From positions 186,001-250,000 of the forward strand of contig NZ_JAFKRH010000015.1 of the NCBI RefSeq assembly GCF_019038465.1: a DNA stretch of 64,000 bases, in the 5' to 3' direction. Under the pieces are notes generated by a model. The model did no database searches. It was not told where the DNA came from and saw nothing but the letters and a program-made list of their open reading frames with translations. This stretch comes from Synechococcus sp. CCY 0621 (GTDB lineage: Bacteria > Cyanobacteriota > Cyanobacteriia > PCC-6307 > Cyanobiaceae). Below are positions 25,633 to 35,103 of the stretch, piece by piece; the first letter of the stretch is position 1, and every line of letters begins with the position of its first letter. Both the position numbers and the translations under genes were made by a program.

Positions 25633-27413
25633 GGCGTGGGGGAGATCTCCAGCAGCACCAGGTCGCGCAGGTCGTGGAGCAGGGCCAGCTCGGTGCTGCT
25701 GAGCTGGCGCGGCCGGTTGTCGATCAGACAAAGGGTGCCCAGGCAGGTGCCGTCGTCGAGGGTCAGGGGCGAGCCGGCGTAGAAGCGGATGCGCGGCTCC
25801 CCCAGCACCAGCGGGTTGTCCGCGAAGCGGTCGTCGAGCCAGGTGTCCGCCACCAGCAGATCCGACTTCTGCGCGACCGCATGGGCGCAGAAGGCCAGAT
25901 CGCGGGAGGTCTGGCAGGTGGCCAGGCCGTGGCACGACTTGAACCACTGCCGCTCCGCGTCGATCAGGCTGATCAGGGCGATCGGCACGTCGAAGGCGGC
26001 GGCGGCGATCCGGGTCAGGCGGTCAAAGCGTTCCTCCCGCTCCGTGTCCAGCAGGCCGAGCTCGCCCAGGCGCCGCAGGCGGCGCGGCTCGTCCCCCGGT
26101 GGCCGGGCCCGCTGCCAGCGGCAGGGGCTGCCCAGGCTCCAGGCCCGAAGCCTGGCACGCAGGAAGCTTTCGGAGATGGGCTGCACCAGCCACTCGCTGA
26201 CCAGGGGGTCGTCCCTCCGGGCCAGGCTCTCCTCGGCGGCCAGCATCAGAACAGGGGTAGCGGCCGCCGACGTGCCCAGGACCTGCCGCAGGTGGTGGGT
26301 CAGTCCAGGGCCTTCCGGGCCTGGCGCTTGCTCCAGCAGCAGCACCGAGGCCCCCTGCTGCTCGAGGGCCTGCAGCAGGTCCGCTTCATCGGGGGCCACC
26401 CGGCAGGGCAAGCCTTCCAGGCGCAGGGCCGTGCTGAGGCCCGCCTCCAGGTCCCTGTCCGCCACCCAGACCAGGGCCGGAGGGCCGCCGGGCATCTCCG
26501 CCTGGCCACCACACGCGGCACCGGTCTCCGCGACGGCGCCCCGGGTGGGTGAGGTGCGCAGCACCAGTCCCTCCGAGGCCGCCATCACCTCCAGGGGGGA
26601 GCCCCGGTCGGCCAGATCGGCGCGCACCCGGGCCAGGATCAGGTCGATGGCTGCATCGTTGCGCAGGGGATCGTGGTGGGTGAGCACCAGCCGGGCCACC
26701 CCGGCCTCCTCGCAGAGGCGCACGGCGTACTCCACCGAGCTGTGGCCCCAGCCGAGCTTGGCCGGGAACTCCAGGGCCGTGTACTGGGCATCGTGGATCA
26801 CCAGGTCGGCCCCCTCGATGAACTCGGCGTAGTGCAGGTCCTGGCCCGATAGCGGTCCGATGCCGCTGGCCAGCTCGGCGGCGTGGGGTTCGTGGTCGCA
26901 GCAGTAGACGACCGTGGCCCCATCGGCCTGGAGCCGGTAGGCCAGGGTGAGGGCGGGGTGGTTGAGGTAGTGGGTCGTCACCGTCACGTCGCCGATGCGG
27001 AAGGTGCCTTCGCCCAGGTCGTGGTAGTGGATCGCGGCGGCGAACTGGTCGAGGGTGACCGGGAAGTAGGCGTGCTGCATCTGGCCCGAGAGCACGCTGC
27101 GCAGGCTGCCCGAGAGGCCGCTGGGTCCGTAGACGTCCCAGGCGTGGCCGGGGGCGAAGAAGGGGGCGAAGAAAGGAAAGCCCTGGATGTGGTCCCAGTG
27201 GGTGTGGCTGATCAGCAGCGACCCCTCCATGCCGTCGGGGCTCTCCTGCATCAGGGCCTGTCCCAGGCCGTGGGCGCCGGTGCCGCAGTCGATCACCAGC
27301 AGGGTGCCTGCTCCGGAGCGGACCTCCACACAGGAGGTGTTGCCGCCGAAGCGGAAGGTGTCGGGGCCGGGTTTGGCGATCGAACCGCGGGTTCCCCAGA
27401 ACCGAACCAGCAT
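25605..27413 (-). CDS. MBL-fold hydrolase fused to pseudo-receiver and GAF domain
   Basis: This 602-residue protein has three parts. Residues 1 to about 265 are a metallo-beta-lactamase-fold hydrolase (VRFWGTRGSIAKPGP, SHTHWDHIQGFPFF, the His of LTHHDP). Residues about 305-420 resemble a response-regulator receiver (LVWVADRDLEAGL, VLMLAAEE), but the phospho-acceptor position reads LLLEQ, so Glu replaces Asp. Residues about 440-590 are a GAF sensor (ALISLIDAERQWFKSCHG, FYAGSPLTLDDGTCLGTLCL). The ATG at 27413 starts the MBL domain. It follows lysC by 26 bases. The architecture suggests a signalling phosphodiesterase or a regulated hydrolase, but the substrate is unknown. Confidence 0.85.
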   Translation of the reverse strand: MLVRFWGTRGSIAKPGPDTFRFGGNTSCVEVRSGAGTLLVIDCGTGAHGLGQALMQESPDGMEGSLLISHTHWDHIQGFPFFAPFFAPGHAWDVYGPSGLSGSLRSVLSGQMQHAYFPVTLDQFAAAIHYHDLGEGTFRIGDVTVTTHYLNHPALTLAYRLQADGATVVYCCDHEPHAAELASGIGPLSGQDLHYAEFIEGADLVIHDAQYTALEFPAKLGWGHSSVEYAVRLCEEAGVARLVLTHHDPLRNDAAIDLILARVRADLADRGSPLEVMAASEGLVLRTSPTRGAVAETGAACGGQAEMPGGPPALVWVADRDLEAGLSTALRLEGLPCRVAPDEADLLQALEQQGASVLLLEQAPGPEGPGLTHHLRQVLGTSAAATPVLMLAAEESLARRDDPLVSEWLVQPISESFLRARLRAWSLGSPCRWQRARPPGDEPRRLRRLGELGLLDTEREERFDRLTRIAAAAFDVPIALISLIDAERQWFKSCHGLATCQTSRDLAFCAHAVAQKSDLLVADTWLDDRFADNPLVLGEPRIRFYAGSPLTLDDGTCLGTLCLIDNRPRQLSSTELALLHDLRDLVLLEISPTPCPATVPGS

Positions 27414-27439
27414 GCCGCCACCCTGTTGCCGGACCAACC

Positions 27440-29275
27440 CTAGGAAGGGCAGGCGCTTTCAGCTGCGGGGGCTTCCGTTCCCTCAGCGGCGTGGCGGGTC
27501 GTGCCGCCGAGGCCGAAGGCCTGGTGCACCGCCTGCAGGGCCCGCACCCCATCGGCTTCCGCCACCACACAGCTGGTGCGGATCTCGCTGGTGGCGATCA
27601 GGGAGATGTTGATGCCCGCATCGGCCAGGGAGCGGAACATCCGCGCCGCCGTGCCGGCGGTGCAGGCCATCCCGGCCCCCACGGCGCTGACCCTGGCGAT
27701 GGCGGGCCCCTCCTCGAAGCAGGCACCGTCCCACTGGCGCAGGATCGGTGCCAGGGCCCGTTCGGCCCCCGGCCGGTCGTCGCGCCGCAGGGTGAAGCTC
27801 ATGTCCCGCCGCCGGTCCTCGGGGCCGCCGTGGGTGCGCTCCGACTGCACGATGGCGTCCAGGCTGATGCCGGCATCGGCCAGGGCCCGGCAGATGGCCG
27901 CGGCGGCCCCCGGCCGATCGGGCACCCGTCGCACCGACACCTGCACCTGATCGCGGTCGAGGGCCACCCCCCGCACCGCCGGATCGCCCAGGTGGCAGGG
28001 GGGTGGATCGTGGCGCAGCTGCTGGTCGGCCAGCTCGAAGGCCTCCCCGGCGGCCCGCAGCGCCCGGGCCCCCAGCTGCCCATCCACCACGCAGCTCACC
28101 TTCACCTCGCTGGTGGCGATCAGGCGCAGGTTGATGCCGAGGCGGGCCATCGTGTCGAACAGGCGGGCCGCCACACCGGGGCGGCCCAGGATGCCGGCGC
28201 CGGCGATGCTCAGCTTGGCCATGCCCGCTTCGGCCGAGAGCTGGGCCCCATCGGCCCCCATGGCGGCCAGCACCTCCTGGCACACCCGTCGGGCCGATTC
28301 CATTTCGGACGCCGTCAGGGTGAAGGCGATGTCGTTGCTGGACCCCTCGTGGATCGCCTGCACGATCAGGTCCACGTTCAGCCCGGCGGCGCCGAGGGCT
28401 TCGAACAGGGTGGCGGCCACGCCCGGCCTGTCGGGCACGTGGGACAGGGCCAGCACCGCCTGGTCGGCCTCCAGTTCGGCCCCATCCACGGGCCGGCCCA
28501 GTTCCAGCCCTTCACTGCCGATCGGCCGGGCAGGACCGCTGGTGAGACGGGTGCCGGGGGCCTGGCTCCAGCTGGAGCGCACCGTCAGGGGCACGCCGTA
28601 GTTGCGGGCGATCTCCACGGCCCTGGGGTGGAGTACCGCGGCCCCGAGGCTGGCCAGCTCCAGCATCTCGTCGCAGCTGACACTCGCCATCAGCTGGGCG
28701 TCGCTCACCTTGCGGGGATCGGTGGTCAGCACCCCGGGCACGTCGGTGTAGATCTCGCAGCCGTCGGCGCCGAGGGCCGCCGCCAGTGCCACCGCCGAGG
28801 TGTCGGAGCCACCCCGCCCCAGGGTGGTGATCTCCGGGGTGCCGGCCTGGCCACTGCTGGTGCCCTGGAACCCGGCCACGACCACCACGTGGCCGTCCTC
28901 CAGCAGGCGGCGCAGCCGTTCGGTGCGCACCTCCAGGATGCGGGCCCGGCCGTGGGCCGATTCGGTGATGATCCCTGCCTGGGTGCCGGTCATCGAGACG
29001 GCAGGGACGCCTTCGGCATGGAGGGCCATGGCCAGCAGGGCGATCGACACCTGCTCGCCCGTGGCCAGCAGCATGTCCATCTCCCGCCGTGGCGGGTCGC
29101 TGCAGAGGCTGGCGGCCATGCCCGTGAGCTGGTCGGTGGTGTGCCCCATGGCCGACACCACGATCACCAGCTCGTGGCCCTCCTCGCGGCTGGCGGCGAT
29201 GCGGCGGGCCACCGCCCGGATCCGCTCGGTGTCGGCCACCGACGTCCCCCCGAACTTCTGTATCAGCAGGCCCAT
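27440..29275 (-). CDS. lysC: Aspartate kinase with four ACT domains
   Basis: LysC phosphorylates aspartate, committing carbon to lysine, threonine and methionine. The 611-residue protein starts MGLLIQKFGGTSVADTERI, with a kinase domain to about residue 250 ([35 protein letters not shown]). The regulatory half contains two repeated ACT pairs: VPDRPGVAATLFEALG, LSIAGAGILGRPGVAARLFD, VPDRPGAAAAICRALAD and VSAVGAGMACTAGTAARMF. The duplicated regulatory half is typical of cyanobacterial aspartokinases and implies feedback control by end products. It follows holA by 31 bases. Confidence 0.96.
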   Translation of the reverse strand: MGLLIQKFGGTSVADTERIRAVARRIAASREEGHELVIVVSAMGHTTDQLTGMAASLCSDPPRREMDMLLATGEQVSIALLAMALHAEGVPAVSMTGTQAGIITESAHGRARILEVRTERLRRLLEDGHVVVVAGFQGTSSGQAGTPEITTLGRGGSDTSAVALAAALGADGCEIYTDVPGVLTTDPRKVSDAQLMASVSCDEMLELASLGAAVLHPRAVEIARNYGVPLTVRSSWSQAPGTRLTSGPARPIGSEGLELGRPVDGAELEADQAVLALSHVPDRPGVAATLFEALGAAGLNVDLIVQAIHEGSSNDIAFTLTASEMESARRVCQEVLAAMGADGAQLSAEAGMAKLSIAGAGILGRPGVAARLFDTMARLGINLRLIATSEVKVSCVVDGQLGARALRAAGEAFELADQQLRHDPPPCHLGDPAVRGVALDRDQVQVSVRRVPDRPGAAAAICRALADAGISLDAIVQSERTHGGPEDRRRDMSFTLRRDDRPGAERALAPILRQWDGACFEEGPAIARVSAVGAGMACTAGTAARMFRSLADAGINISLIATSEIRTSCVVAEADGVRALQAVHQAFGLGGTTRHAAEGTEAPAAESACPS

Positions 29276-29306
29276 GGGCTCGTCGCCGGCGCGTCGGGCT
29301 CGATTA

Positions 29307-30302
29307 TCAACGCGGGGCGCTGCCGGGCTCTGCCAGGGCGGCCAGCAGGAAGCCGTCCCGGAAGGCGTCGCCCGGGTCGGCGCCGCGCTTGAGGGCGGCC
29401 TCAACGTCGAGCAGGCGGCGCAGCAGGGTCAGCAGCTGCTCGGGGCTGCGGCCGCGGATCTGTTTGCGCATCACATAGATCCGCTTGGGATTGCCGATCC
29501 CCGCGGCTTTGGCGATCACGGCCACGTCCTGCTCGCCGCTGCGCTCCAGCAGGCACACCCACAGCCAGCCCCGGATCTGGCTGGCCAGGGCCGCCACGAT
29601 GCGCAGGGCGGGTTCGTTGGCCTCCAGCAGGGCCTCCACCAGGGCGATCGCCTCGGCGGGGCGCTGGGCCAGCAGGGCATCCCCCACGGCCAGGCTGCTG
29701 GTGACCTGGCCGCCGATCAGGGCGGCCACCGCCTCGGCCGTGATGGGGCCGGCGGCGCTGCCGGCGTGGAGCGCCAGCTTCTCCAGCTCGCTGGCGAGCC
29801 GCAGGCCATCGCTGCCGATCGCCTCGGCCAGGGCTTCAGCCGCCCCGGGGGCCAGGGCCAGGCCCCGGTCCCGGGCGGCGCTCTCCACCCGCTCGATCTG
29901 GCCGGCCCCGTCCCAGATGGGGGGCAGGGGGAAGGACCGCTCCTCCGCCACGGCCCGCAGCCGCTTGGTGGTGCGCAACCGGGCGTCGGGCTTGCCTTCG
30001 CTCACCAGGAACAGGTGGCCATCGGCGGGGATCAGCTCGAGGGCGGCCTCCAGCTGGGCGGCCAGCTCCGCCGGGCAGGCCTGGCAGAAGGGACTGCGCT
30101 GCAGCACCACCACCCGGGCTCCGGCGCCGAAGGGGGCCGTGCGGGCCTCCTCCAGGGCTTGGGCCGCCTGACCGGGATCGGCACCGTCGAGGCGGCTGAG
30201 GTTGATCGAGGCCCAGGCCGGATCCACCAGGGCCTCGATCTGGGCCGCCAGGGCCCGCTGGCGGGCGGCTTCATCGTCGCCCCAGTAGAGGTGAATCGGC
30301 AT
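29307..30302 (-). CDS. holA: DNA polymerase III subunit delta
   Basis: HolA is the clamp-opening subunit of the clamp loader that works with DnaX (8.2-9.9 kb). The 331-residue protein has the N-terminal MPIHLYWGDDEAARQRAL, the KRLRAVAEERSFPLPP region, LALAPGAAEALAEAIGSDGLRLASELEKL (as separate short motifs) and the C-terminal KQIRGRSPEQLLTLLRRLLDVE. It abuts the Phd-PIN gene as TGAATG and is followed by lysC, so all three are probably on one mRNA. Confidence 0.9.
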   Translation of the reverse strand: MPIHLYWGDDEAARQRALAAQIEALVDPAWASINLSRLDGADPGQAAQALEEARTAPFGAGARVVVLQRSPFCQACPAELAAQLEAALELIPADGHLFLVSEGKPDARLRTTKRLRAVAEERSFPLPPIWDGAGQIERVESAARDRGLALAPGAAEALAEAIGSDGLRLASELEKLALHAGSAAGPITAEAVAALIGGQVTSSLAVGDALLAQRPAEAIALVEALLEANEPALRIVAALASQIRGWLWVCLLERSGEQDVAVIAKAAGIGNPKRIYVMRKQIRGRSPEQLLTLLRRLLDVEAALKRGADPGDAFRDGFLLAALAEPGSAPR

Positions 30303-30971
30303 TCAGTGCAGGGGCGCCGGCTGGGGCAGGGCGGCGAGCAGGCGGGGGTCCCGGCTGATCATCGCCGTGGCGCCACCCTGCAGGGCCGAGGCCAGCTCCA
30401 GGGCCACCTCGGGCGCCATTGCGGCGTGGATGCCTGGCCGCTGCAGGCGCGCTGCCGCCAGGGCGACCTGGGGCGTGAGGCTCACCAGGGTCCAGGCCGC
30501 CGGGTCGCTGAACACCGCTTCGTAGCGGGCCGCCAGGGCTTCATCCCCCAGGCGCAGGGGCCCCTCCATCAGCGTCATCAAGGTGGCCATGCTCAGCACG
30601 CCCCGCCAGCGGCCGGCGGCGATCGCGGCGATCAGGGGCTCTGCGTGGCGGCTGGAGGCGTCGCCGCGCAGGAAGGGGATCAACACCGTGGCGTCGACGG
30701 CCACAGCCGAACCGAGGGTCAGGCTGGCGCTGCTCTCCAGGGGTTGGACCGGCCAAGGTTGGCTCGGCGGGAGCGGGTCCGGCCAGCAGGCGAGGCCGCT
30801 GCCCTTGAGGGCGATCAGGGCCTGCCGCTGGGGACGGTGGCGACGCCAGAGCGGCACCAGGGCCGCCACCGGGTGGCCGTGGCGTGAGATCAGGGTCTCC
30901 TCGCCCCCGTGGGCTCGATCGAGCAGCTCGGGGAAGCGCTTCCTGGCCTCCAGGACGCCGAGGGTGTCCAT
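30303..30971 (-). CDS. Single-chain Phd/YefM antitoxin-PIN toxin fusion
   Basis: The 222-residue protein joins two modules that are normally separate genes. Residues 1 to about 60 are a Phd/YefM antitoxin (VLEARKRFPELLDRAHGGEE, LISRHGHPVAALVPL). After a Pro-rich linker (about residues 64-85), residues about 88-215 resemble a PIN ribonuclease: AVDATVLIPFLRGD (first Asp), LMTLMEGPLRLG (Glu) and a terminal ISRDPRLL (Asp). The usual DAxxLATAL acidic site reads APEVALELASAL, so the third carboxylate is altered. A 17-bp palindrome lies 24 bases upstream. Its stop abuts the holA start. No separate toxin or antitoxin gene is seen beside it. Confidence 0.75.
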   Translation of the reverse strand: MDTLGVLEARKRFPELLDRAHGGEETLISRHGHPVAALVPLWRRHRPQRQALIALKGSGLACWPDPLPPSQPWPVQPLESSASLTLGSAVAVDATVLIPFLRGDASSRHAEPLIAAIAAGRWRGVLSMATLMTLMEGPLRLGDEALAARYEAVFSDPAAWTLVSLTPQVALAAARLQRPGIHAAMAPEVALELASALQGGATAMISRDPRLLAALPQPAPLH

Positions 30972-30995
30972 GGTGTTGGCGGCCGCAATCGAGTT

Positions 30996-31012
30996 CTGTA
31001 CACAATGTACAG
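30996..31012. promoter_or_regulatory. Palindromic operator candidate (CTGTACA-CAA-TGTACAG)
   Basis: A perfect 7-bp inverted repeat with a 3-base spacer sits 24 bases upstream of the Phd-PIN start, in the 132-bp gap shared with the divergent cobH gene. Phd/YefM proteins bind such palindromes to repress their own promoter, so autoregulation is the obvious reading. It resembles the cyanobacterial LexA box only loosely, because the spacing between GTAC halves is one base too long. Confidence 0.6.
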
Positions 31013-31103
31013 GTTTGGATTTTGCTCGGCAGAGGCCCCTGCCCACCCGGAGCACGGCCAGGGTGCATCCCGTAGCCTCGCCGCTTCCCGTCCCGGTGCC
31101 CCC

Positions 31104-31781
31104 ATGCCGCGCCAGGCGATCAACAGCTTCGAGGCCTCGCTCGATCACCCGATCTTCCAGGAGAGCGTGCGGCGCATCCGCGCCTGGCTCGGGCCCACCG
31201 GCCTGGTGGGGGTCGAGCAGGAGGTCCTGGAGCGCCTGGTGCACAGCAGCGGCGACCTGGCCCTGGCGCCGGATCTGCGTATCGGGCCAGGGGCCTGCGC
31301 TGCCGGCCTCAAAGCCCTGGCGGCCGGCGCGCCGATTCTCACCGACACGGCGATGGCCGCGGCGGCCGTGGCCCCCATGGCCCGGCGCACCTTCGCCAAT
31401 CCGGTGCATTCGGTGCTGGCCTGGGCGCCGGCCGTGGCGCCGGCTGGTGGCACGCGGGCGGCGGCGGGCATGGAGCGGGCGCTGGCGGAGCACCCGGGGG
31501 CGGTGGTGCTGGTGGGCAGCGCCCCCACGGCCCTGGAGCGGCTGATCGAGCTGGTCGAGGCCGGAACCATCGCCGCCCCGGCCCTGGTGATCGGCATGCC
31601 GGTGGGGTTCGTGGGGGTGGCCGAGAGCAAGCGCCACCTGGCCGCCAGCGATCTGGTCCAGATCCGCCTGGAGGGCAGCAAGGGCGGGGCCGGCCTGGTG
31701 GGTGCCGCCGCCAATGCCCTGCTGCGGCGGGCCTGGCTGGATCAGGCGCCCCAGGATCAGGCGGCCCTGGATCCCCCCTGA
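31104..31781 (+). CDS. cobH: Precorrin-8X methylmutase (CobH/CbiC)
   Basis: The 225-residue protein moves the C11 methyl group of (cobalt-)precorrin-8 to C12, giving (cob/hydrogeno)byrinate in cobamide synthesis. Landmarks are the N-terminal [11 protein letters not shown], the catalytic His in [51 protein letters not shown] and a glycine-rich C-terminal [17 protein letters not shown]. The ATG at 31104 gives the expected length. No other cob gene is in the window. It converges with mutS, overlapping its 3' end by 25 bases. Confidence 0.92.
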   Translation: MPRQAINSFEASLDHPIFQESVRRIRAWLGPTGLVGVEQEVLERLVHSSGDLALAPDLRIGPGACAAGLKALAAGAPILTDTAMAAAAVAPMARRTFANPVHSVLAWAPAVAPAGGTRAAAGMERALAEHPGAVVLVGSAPTALERLIELVEAGTIAAPALVIGMPVGFVGVAESKRHLAASDLVQIRLEGSKGGAGLVGAAANALLRRAWLDQAPQDQAALDPP

Positions 31782-34483
31782 AGACCCACCGCCACATGGC
31801 TGTTGGCCTCGATGCGGCCCAGCACCTGGCGGGCCCGCAGCACCACCGAGGCGGGAACCCCGGCCAGCCTGGCCGCCTCGATGCCGTAGCTGCGGCTGGC
31901 GCCACCCCGGCAGACCCGGTGCAGGAACACCAGGTCATTGCCGGTCTCCTCCACCAGCACCTGGGCGTTGCCCACGTTGGGCAGCAGCTCGGCCAGCTCG
32001 TTGAGCTCGTGGTAGTGGGTGGCGAAGATGGTGCGGGCGCCGATGCCGTCGGCCAGGTGCTCCGCCACGGCCCAGGCGATCGAGAGGCCATCGAAGGTGG
32101 CCGTGCCCCGGCCGATCTCGTCGAGCAGCACCAGGGAGCGGGGGCTGGCGTGGTGAAGGATGTTGGCGGTTTCGGCCATCTCCACCATGAAGGTGGACTG
32201 GCCGCTGGCCAGGTCGTCCACGGCCCCCACCCGGGTGAAGATGCGGTCGGCGATGCCGAGGCGGGCGGAGCGGGCGGGGATCCAGCTGCCGATCTGGGCC
32301 ATCAGCTGCAACAGGCCGCTCTGGCGCAGGTAGCAGCTCTTGCCGCTGGCATTCGGCCCGGTGAGCACGATCAAATCCGGTGAAGGGGCGCCCAGCTGCA
32401 GGTCGTTGGGGGTGAAGGCCGTGTCGACCAGCAGCTGCTCCACCACCGGATGGCGCCCCGCCTCGATCACCAGCTCGCGGCCCTCGCTGAGCTCGGGCCG
32501 GCAGTAGCCAGAGGTGGCCGCCACCTCGGCCAGGGAGGCCAGGGCATCGAGTTCCGCCACCCGCCGGGCGGCGGCCCGCACCGGTCCTGCCGCTTCGCCA
32601 ACGCGGCGGCGCAGCTCGCAGAACAGGTCGTACTCCCGCTGGCAAACCCTCGACCGCAACTGCAGGATCCGGCCTTCGCGGCCCTTGAGCTCGGGGGTGA
32701 CGAAGCGTTCCTCGTTGGCCAGGGTCTGGCGGCGGATCCAGTGGTCCGGAACGGCGGCGGCCCGGGCGCGGCTCACCGCCAGGAAGTAGCCGAAGCTGCG
32801 GTGGTACTGGAGGCGCAGGTTGGGGTTGCCGCTGGCCCGCCGTTCGACCGCCTCCTGACGGGAGAGCCAGGCCTCCTGGTCGTCGAGCTGGTTGCGCAGG
32901 CCGTCGAGCACCGGATCGACGCCGTCATGGAGCAGCCCGCCCTCGCTCAGCGACAGAGGCGGCGTCTCCACCAGGTGGTGGCGCACCTGCTCGGCCAGGG
33001 CGGCCAGCTCGGGCCAGGGACCCTTGAGGGCCGCCAGGGGGCCGCTGCGGCACTGGGTCACCAGGGCCGCCAGGCGGGGCAGGCGCTCGAGGCCATCGGC
33101 CAGGGCCACCAGATCGCGGGCCGAGGCGCTGCCGGCGCCGGCCCGGCCCGCCAGGCGCTCCAGATCCCCCATGGGCCGCAGCAGCCGGCGCAGACCCAGC
33201 CGCAAGGGCCGCTGCTCCACCAGCTCGCTGACCGCCTCCTGGCGCTCCAGGATCGCCGGCAGGTCCACCAGGGGGGCCTCGATCCAGCGCCGCAGGCAGC
33301 GGCCGCCCATGGCGGTGGCGGTGCGGTCGAGGGCCCAGAGCAGGGAGCCCTGCAGGGCGCCGCCCAGCTGGGTGCGGGTGAGCTCCAGGTTGCGGCGGGT
33401 CTGGGCGTCGAGCACCAGCTGGTCGCCGGCGTGCCACAGCCGGGGCATCTCCAGGGGGATCGACGCGGCCCTCTCGGCCGCCGCTGCCTGGGTGGTGTCC
33501 AGGTAGGCCAGCAGGCCCCCGGCGGCCCGCAGCGCCAGGGGGGCTTCCCCCAGCCCGAGGCCATCGAGGCTGGCCAGCCGGAAGCGGCGGCGCAGCAGGG
33601 CGGCGGCTTCGGTGGCTTCGAAGGGGGTGCGGGCCAGGGGGGTGAGCCGCAGGCCCTCGGGGCACCAGGCGGGGGCTTCCCCCTGGCCGGGCCACACCAC
33701 CTCAGCGGGCTCCAGCTGCAGCAGCTCCTGGTGCAGGCTGCCGCTGCCGTCCCGTTCGCTGACGCGGAATTCACCGGTGCTGACGTCGGCGACGGCCAGA
33801 CCCCAGCGGCCCGCTGCGCTGCCGTCCCCGTCGAGGACCACAGCGCAGAGCCAGTTGTTGCGGCGGGCCGCCAGCATGCCCTCCTCCAGCACCGTGCCGG
33901 GGGTCAGCACCCGGGTGATGCCGCGGCGCAGCAGGGCCCCCTTGGCGGGGGTGGCCTCCAGCTGGTCGCAGAGGGCGACGCTGAGGCCGCGGCGCACCAG
34001 GTCGGCGCAGTAGCGCTCGGCGGCGTGGTGGGGGATGCCCGCCATCGGCACCCGGCCCAGGGCCTTGCCGGCGTCCTTGCCGGTGAGGGTGAGCTCCAGC
34101 AGGCGCGAGAGCAGGATCGCGTCCTCGAAGAAGAACTCAAAGAAGTCGCCGAGGCGATAGAGCAGCACCCGATCCGGATGGGCCGCCTTCAGCTCCACGT
34201 AGTGGCGCAGCACCGGCGTGAGCGTCGCCGGGTCCACCAGGGAATGGTGGTGCCAGCGGGGCAGGTCGTCCTCAGGCTCCGGGCTCTCGCTCTTGGCAGG
34301 CTCCGGCTTCGGCATGGAGGGCCGCCGCCGCGCACGCGGCCTGGCGCTGGCATCCGCCAGCAGCGTCTGCTCATCAAAGCCGCCGTCGGGCTCCGGTGCC
34401 GGCGCCACGTCAACCCCGAACAGGTCGCCCTGCAGTCCGGAGTCGTCCGCAAGCGGGAGCTGCTGCTGCACTTCCCTGGCCAT
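31757..34483 (-). CDS. mutS: DNA mismatch repair protein MutS
   Basis: MutS recognises mismatches and triggers repair. The 908-residue protein has the mismatch-binding domain with [14 protein letters not shown] (Phe-x-Glu wedge written FFE rather than the more common FYE), connector and clamp regions. The ATPase shows Walker [30 protein letters not shown] (Walker B) and [12 protein letters not shown]. The N-terminal 90 residues are an extra low-complexity region. The ATG at 34483 was chosen; the frame is open 33 codons further, but that reads as non-coding. Confidence 0.97.
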   Translation of the reverse strand: MAREVQQQLPLADDSGLQGDLFGVDVAPAPEPDGGFDEQTLLADASARPRARRRPSMPKPEPAKSESPEPEDDLPRWHHHSLVDPATLTPVLRHYVELKAAHPDRVLLYRLGDFFEFFFEDAILLSRLLELTLTGKDAGKALGRVPMAGIPHHAAERYCADLVRRGLSVALCDQLEATPAKGALLRRGITRVLTPGTVLEEGMLAARRNNWLCAVVLDGDGSAAGRWGLAVADVSTGEFRVSERDGSGSLHQELLQLEPAEVVWPGQGEAPAWCPEGLRLTPLARTPFEATEAAALLRRRFRLASLDGLGLGEAPLALRAAGGLLAYLDTTQAAAAERAASIPLEMPRLWHAGDQLVLDAQTRRNLELTRTQLGGALQGSLLWALDRTATAMGGRCLRRWIEAPLVDLPAILERQEAVSELVEQRPLRLGLRRLLRPMGDLERLAGRAGAGSASARDLVALADGLERLPRLAALVTQCRSGPLAALKGPWPELAALAEQVRHHLVETPPLSLSEGGLLHDGVDPVLDGLRNQLDDQEAWLSRQEAVERRASGNPNLRLQYHRSFGYFLAVSRARAAAVPDHWIRRQTLANEERFVTPELKGREGRILQLRSRVCQREYDLFCELRRRVGEAAGPVRAAARRVAELDALASLAEVAATSGYCRPELSEGRELVIEAGRHPVVEQLLVDTAFTPNDLQLGAPSPDLIVLTGPNASGKSCYLRQSGLLQLMAQIGSWIPARSARLGIADRIFTRVGAVDDLASGQSTFMVEMAETANILHHASPRSLVLLDEIGRGTATFDGLSIAWAVAEHLADGIGARTIFATHYHELNELAELLPNVGNAQVLVEETGNDLVFLHRVCRGGASRSYGIEAARLAGVPASVVLRARQVLGRIEANSHVAVGLQGGSRAA

Positions 34484-34614
34484 GGGCCCGCCGCCTGGAG
34501 CGCCCCGATCGTAGGGGGCCTGCCGGGGAGATCCCACTCGAGACGCCCCGGCGCTGGCGGAGGAGGCCCGGATGCTGCTCAACTGGGTCGTGAGCTTCTG
34601 CGTGGTCTGATCCC

Positions 34615-35103
34615 TTGACGGTTTTCGAAGGCCGCTTCACCGATGTCGCCGATCTGCGGATCGGCCTGGTGATCGCCCGTTTCAACGATCTGGTGACCGG
34701 CAAGCTGCTGAGCGGCTGCCTAGATGCCCTCTCCCGCCACGGCATTGATGTGGGCCCCGAGAGTAGCCAGCTCGACGTGGCCTGGGTGCCGGGCAGCTTC
34801 GAGATCCCCCTGGTGGCCCAGCGACTCGCCGCCACCGGCCGCTACCAGGTGGTGATCACCCTGGGGGCGGTGATCCGCGGCGACACGCCCCACTTCGATG
34901 TGGTGGTGGCCGAGGTGAGCAAGGGGGTGGCCGCCGTGGCCCGCGACACCGGCGTGCCGGTGATCTTCGGGGTTCTCACCACCGACACCCTGCAGCAGGC
35001 CCTGGAGCGGGCCGGCATCAAGAGCAACCTGGGCTGGAGCTATGGCCTCCAGGCCCTGGAGATGGGCAGCCTGATGGCCGCCCTGCCCAAGCAACAGCCA
35101 TGA
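34615..35103 (+). CDS. ribH: 6,7-dimethyl-8-ribityllumazine synthase
   Basis: RibH makes the lumazine precursor of riboflavin. The 162-residue protein has [43 protein letters not shown] with the catalytic His, and [19 protein letters not shown]. The start is a TTG at 34615, because no ATG is available upstream of the first conserved strand. Its stop overlaps the rfbA start (ATGA). It is divergent from mutS. Confidence 0.96.
   Translation: MTVFEGRFTDVADLRIGLVIARFNDLVTGKLLSGCLDALSRHGIDVGPESSQLDVAWVPGSFEIPLVAQRLAATGRYQVVITLGAVIRGDTPHFDVVVAEVSKGVAAVARDTGVPVIFGVLTTDTLQQALERAGIKSNLGWSYGLQALEMGSLMAALPKQQP

Noticed and set aside
30996-31012. Possible SOS (LexA) box
   Set aside because: GTAC half-sites are separated by five bases; the cyanobacterial LexA consensus has four. 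An autoregulatory operator for the Phd-PIN fusion fits better.
34484-34614. Short peptide gene between mutS and ribH
   Set aside because: An ATG frame of only about 12 codons ends just before the ribH TTG. There is no family match and an in-frame TAG lies a little upstream, so it is not supported.
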